Assembly (NCBI GenBank): GCA_020861205.1
Contig: JAJBSY010000362.1
Location: 1 to 7,483, forward strand
Reading direction: 5' to 3'
DNA length: 7,483 bases
Source: Deltaproteobacteria bacterium
GTDB taxonomy: Bacteria; Desulfobacterota; Desulfovibrionia; Desulfovibrionales; Desulfovibrionaceae
Shown here: piece by piece, positions 5,555 to 7,483 of the stretch
Layout: every line of letters starts with the position of its first letter
How positions within the stretch are numbered: position 1 is the stretch's first letter
Position numbers and translations under genes: made by a program
Notes under the pieces: model-generated
Told to the model about the DNA's origin: nothing
Seen by the model: the letters and a program-made list of their open reading frames with translations, nothing else
Database searches by the model: none

Positions 5555-6486
5555 GCCGAATATGACCGGTTCCTGTCCACCCGGCGCTGCATTTCTCCGT
5601 GGTAGCGCTTTCCCAGTACCGCCCTGTTCCCGCTCACCCAGGCGGAAAGCCGGGTTTCTCCGGCCGGCACGGCACCCGGCACGTGCAGCAGGTCCGCCAT
5701 GAGGCCGCCGATCTCCTCGCGGGTCACGAATACATCGCCCACGAACGTGCCGATAACAAGACTCGCCCAATACCCCAACGCCGGGGGAATGCCCACTATG
5801 GCCCGCCGGAGGCCGAGTTCCCGGCGCATCATCGCAACGAGATCGCGGTACTCGTAATCTTCCGGTCCGACCGCGTCCACCGTCACGTTTTCCCGAACGG
5901 CTCCCTGGGAAATCATACACTTCGCCAGATCGTCCACATGAATGGGCTGGATATGATAGCGCCCGTTGCCGAACATGGCGAAAACCGGGAAACGCCGGAG
6001 CGTCCAGGCGATGTTGTTGATGAGGATATCTTCCGGCCCGAACAGCACGGCGGGCCGGATAATGGCGTGGGACAAGCCGGAGTTTTTGAGAACCCGCTCC
6101 AGGTATCCCTTGCCGCGAAAATATTCGAAGGGCGAGGATTCGCAGGCATTGGTGATGCTCACGTGGACCACGCGTCCGACCCCGGCCGAACGCGCCGCCT
6201 CGAACAACGCTTCCGTATTGCGGACGGCCCCCGCGTGGCTGAACAGGCCCTCCCGGTTGAAGCGCACCCAGTAGGTGTTATACAAAACATCCACGCCGCG
6301 AAGGGATTCGGCCATGGCCGCCGCATCGTCAAAGCGGTAAGGGAACGCCCGCACCCTGCCGCCGAACGGGTTCGGCCGGTTCGGTGAATTGGTCAACGTA
6401 ATGACGTCTTCCCCGGCTTCGAGCAACCGCCGGGCAATGTATTGCCCTGAAAACCCGAACGCTCCGGTGACCGCGTGCAAGGCCAT
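5551..6486 (-). CDS. NAD(P)-binding atypical short-chain dehydrogenase/epimerase (NDUFA9-like)
   Basis: A 311-aa Rossmann-fold protein of the extended/atypical SDR superfamily. The N-terminal nucleotide-binding motif is VTGAFGFSGQYIARRLL (6-22), matching the TGxxGFxGxxI form of the NDUFA9/YwnB-like group. DVLYNTYWVRF (66-76), VVHVSITNA (106-114, with Ser110), a YxxxK pair at Tyr122/Lys126 (EYFRGKGYLE), AIIRPAVLFGPEDIL (141-155) and IQPIHVDDLAKC (179-190) follow in family order. Ser, Tyr and Lys are all present, so catalysis is possible, although many NDUFA9-like members only bind NAD(P)H. The substrate is unknown; sugar-nucleotide, quinone-linked or terpenoid roles are all seen in relatives. 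ATG 6486 has GGAGG five bases upstream. Neighbours are isolated by a terminator before it and a new promoter at its end. Confidence 0.87.
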   Translation of the reverse strand: MALHAVTGAFGFSGQYIARRLLEAGEDVITLTNSPNRPNPFGGRVRAFPYRFDDAAAMAESLRGVDVLYNTYWVRFNREGLFSHAGAVRNTEALFEAARSAGVGRVVHVSITNACESSPFEYFRGKGYLERVLKNSGLSHAIIRPAVLFGPEDILINNIAWTLRRFPVFAMFGNGRYHIQPIHVDDLAKCMISQGAVRENVTVDAVGPEDYEYRDLVAMMRRELGLRRAIVGIPPALGYWASLVIGTFVGDVFVTREEIGGLMADLLHVPGAVPAGETRLSAWVSGNRAVLGKRYHGEMQRRVDRNRSYSA

Positions 6487-6515
6487 GATTGCCTCCTTTG
6501 GTTGAATGCCTGGTC

Positions 6516-6544
6516 ATCATACGGCCAGGGGCGCCGGGCCGCAA
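6516..6544 (-). promoter_or_regulatory. Sigma70-like promoter of the SDR gene
   Basis: On the minus strand there is TTGCGG (6539-6544), a 17-bp spacer, and TATGAT (6516-6521). The start would lie near 6509, leaving a short leader of about 23 nt that carries the GGAGG site. The strong terminator upstream makes a separate promoter necessary. Confidence 0.6.
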
Positions 6545-6604
6545 CCAAACCATTCCTCCGCGCGGCCTCCAGGGAGGACCGGCGCCTGCCTTCTTCCGCC
6601 CTGC

Positions 6605-6640
6605 CACCGAAAAAGCCCGCATCGGCGGGCTTTTTCGGTG
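6605..6640 (-). terminator. Strong factor-independent terminator after pta
   Basis: A perfect 16-pair stem (CACCGAAAAAGCCCGC and its complement) with a four-base loop. The GC core GCCCGC/GCGGGC is flanked by A5 and T5, so either strand gives a GC stem followed by a U-run and it could work in both directions. It stands 30 bp after the pta stop codon. The gap to the SDR gene otherwise holds only that gene's promoter. Confidence 0.92.
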
Positions 6641-6670
6641 TGTCGCACAAGTACGCGTTTTTTTCTAATG

Positions 6671-7483
6671 CTAGATCAGCCCCTTGTCCGCCTGCGCCTG
6701 AACGGCCGTGATGGCTATCGTGTTGATCACGTCCGGCACCAGGCAGCCGCGCGAAAGGTCGTTCACCGGCTTGTTCAGCCCCTGGAGAATCGGGCCGACG
6801 GCAATGGCGTTGGCCGCCCGCTGCACGGCTTTATAGGTGTTGTTGCCGGTATTGAGGTCCGGGAAGATGAAGACCGTGGCCTTGCCCGCGACCTTGCTGC
6901 CCGGCAGCTTGGTCTTGGCCACCACGGGATCGATGGCCGCGTCGTACTGCAGCGGCCCTTCGAGGGGAAGGTCCGGCGCCATTTGCTGGGCTATCTTGGT
7001 GGCTTCCGCCACCGCGTCCACGTCCGGCCCCTTGCCGGAAGTGCCGGTAGAGTAGCTCAGCATGGCCACGCGCGGCTCGACCCCGAATATCTTGGCGGTT
7101 TGAGCCGAGGAAATGGCGATGGCCGCGAGCTGTTCGGGGGTGGGATTGGGGTTGACCGCGCAGTCGCCGAGCGCCAGGACGCGGTCTTTCATGCACATGA
7201 GGAAGATGGAGGAGACGGTGGTGATGCCGGGCTTCATCTTCACGAACTGGAAGGCCGGGGTGATGGTGTGGGCCGTCGTGTTGCGCGCGCCGGAAACCAT
7301 GCCGTCCGCATCATCCTTCCAGACCATCATCGTGCCGAAATAGGACGGGTCGAGCATGGTTTCCCGGGCCTTTTCCTGCGTGATGCCCTTGGATTTCCGG
7401 GCTTCGTAGTAGGCGGCTACGTACTCGTCGAACTTGGGGTAAGCGGACGGGTTGATGATCTTGCCGCCGAAGGAAACCTGCAG
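6671..7483 (-). CDS. pta: Phosphate acetyltransferase, C-terminal part (5' end outside window)
   Basis: Phosphotransacetylase interconverts acetyl-CoA plus phosphate with acetyl phosphate plus CoA. With acetate kinase it makes ATP while releasing acetate, or activates acetate. The window holds the last 270 residues; the frame is open through 7483, and the ATG at 7357 is internal because LQVSFGGKIINPSAYP and later residues lie before it. Typical PTA_PTB signatures are DGMVSGARNTTAHTI (60-74), SYSTGTSGKGPDVDAV, LPLEGPLQYDAAIDP, FPDLNTGNNTYKAVQR (the conserved FPDLNTGN), GPILQGLNKPVNDLSRG and the C-terminal INTIAITAVQAQ. Whether the full protein has the N-terminal DRTGG regulatory domain cannot be seen. 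It is the last gene of its transcript, ending at a strong hairpin. An acetate kinase gene would be expected upstream or elsewhere. Confidence 0.96.
   Translation of the reverse strand: MQVSFGGKIINPSAYPKFDEYVAAYYEARKSKGITQEKARETMLDPSYFGTMMVWKDDADGMVSGARNTTAHTITPAFQFVKMKPGITTVSSIFLMCMKDRVLALGDCAVNPNPTPEQLAAIAISSAQTAKIFGVEPRVAMLSYSTGTSGKGPDVDAVAEATKIAQQMAPDLPLEGPLQYDAAIDPVVAKTKLPGSKVAGKATVFIFPDLNTGNNTYKAVQRAANAIAVGPILQGLNKPVNDLSRGCLVPDVINTIAITAVQAQADKGLI

Noticed and set aside
5599..6387. 262-codon plus-strand open frame opposite the SDR gene
   Set aside because: It is antisense to a clear SDR with nucleotide-binding and YxxxK motifs; the His/Arg/Gly-rich translation is typical of a shadow frame.
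1..7483. A mobile element, prophage, CRISPR or defence island
   Set aside because: I saw no transposase, integrase, cas, toxin-antitoxin or phage gene, no repeat array and no tRNA; composition looks even across the genes.

Overview
The window looks like ordinary chromosome from a GC-rich Gram-negative bacterium. An O-antigen ligase implies LPS, and a phosphotransacetylase plus an acyl-CoA:acetate-type CoA-transferase imply acetate-linked energy metabolism. An anaerobic deltaproteobacterium of the Desulfovibrionaceae type would fit, but that is inference from gene content and composition. All seven genes read on the minus strand, so the right edge is upstream.

In transcription order (right to left): the C-terminal 270 residues of phosphate acetyltransferase (pta, cut by the right edge), closed by a 16-bp-stem terminator; an NDUFA9-like atypical SDR with its own sigma70-type promoter; a secreted beta-propeller protein of unknown role, whose promoter overlaps the SDR stop codon and which ends in a 9-bp-stem hairpin; an AlkD-like DNA glycosylase; a Cat2-type CoA-transferase behind a good extended -10 promoter and a structured leader of about 118 nt; a WaaL/Wzy_C O-antigen ligase 28 bp downstream, probably in the same transcript; and an AfuA-type periplasmic solute-binding protein with its own promoter, cut by the left edge.

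The genes are mostly single transcription units with separate jobs: acetyl-CoA/acetate conversion (pta, CoA-transferase), envelope assembly (ligase), DNA repair (alkD-like), nutrient uptake (binding protein), and two genes of unknown role (SDR, propeller). Four sigma70-like promoters and two factor-independent terminators can be read by eye. I saw no rRNA, tRNA, CRISPR array, insertion sequence, phage gene or toxin-antitoxin pair, and no convincing new multi-gene system. The points most worth a second look are the structured leader of the CoA-transferase, an imperfect direct repeat over the binding-protein promoter, homopolymer tracts early in the ligase gene, and the orphan secreted propeller.
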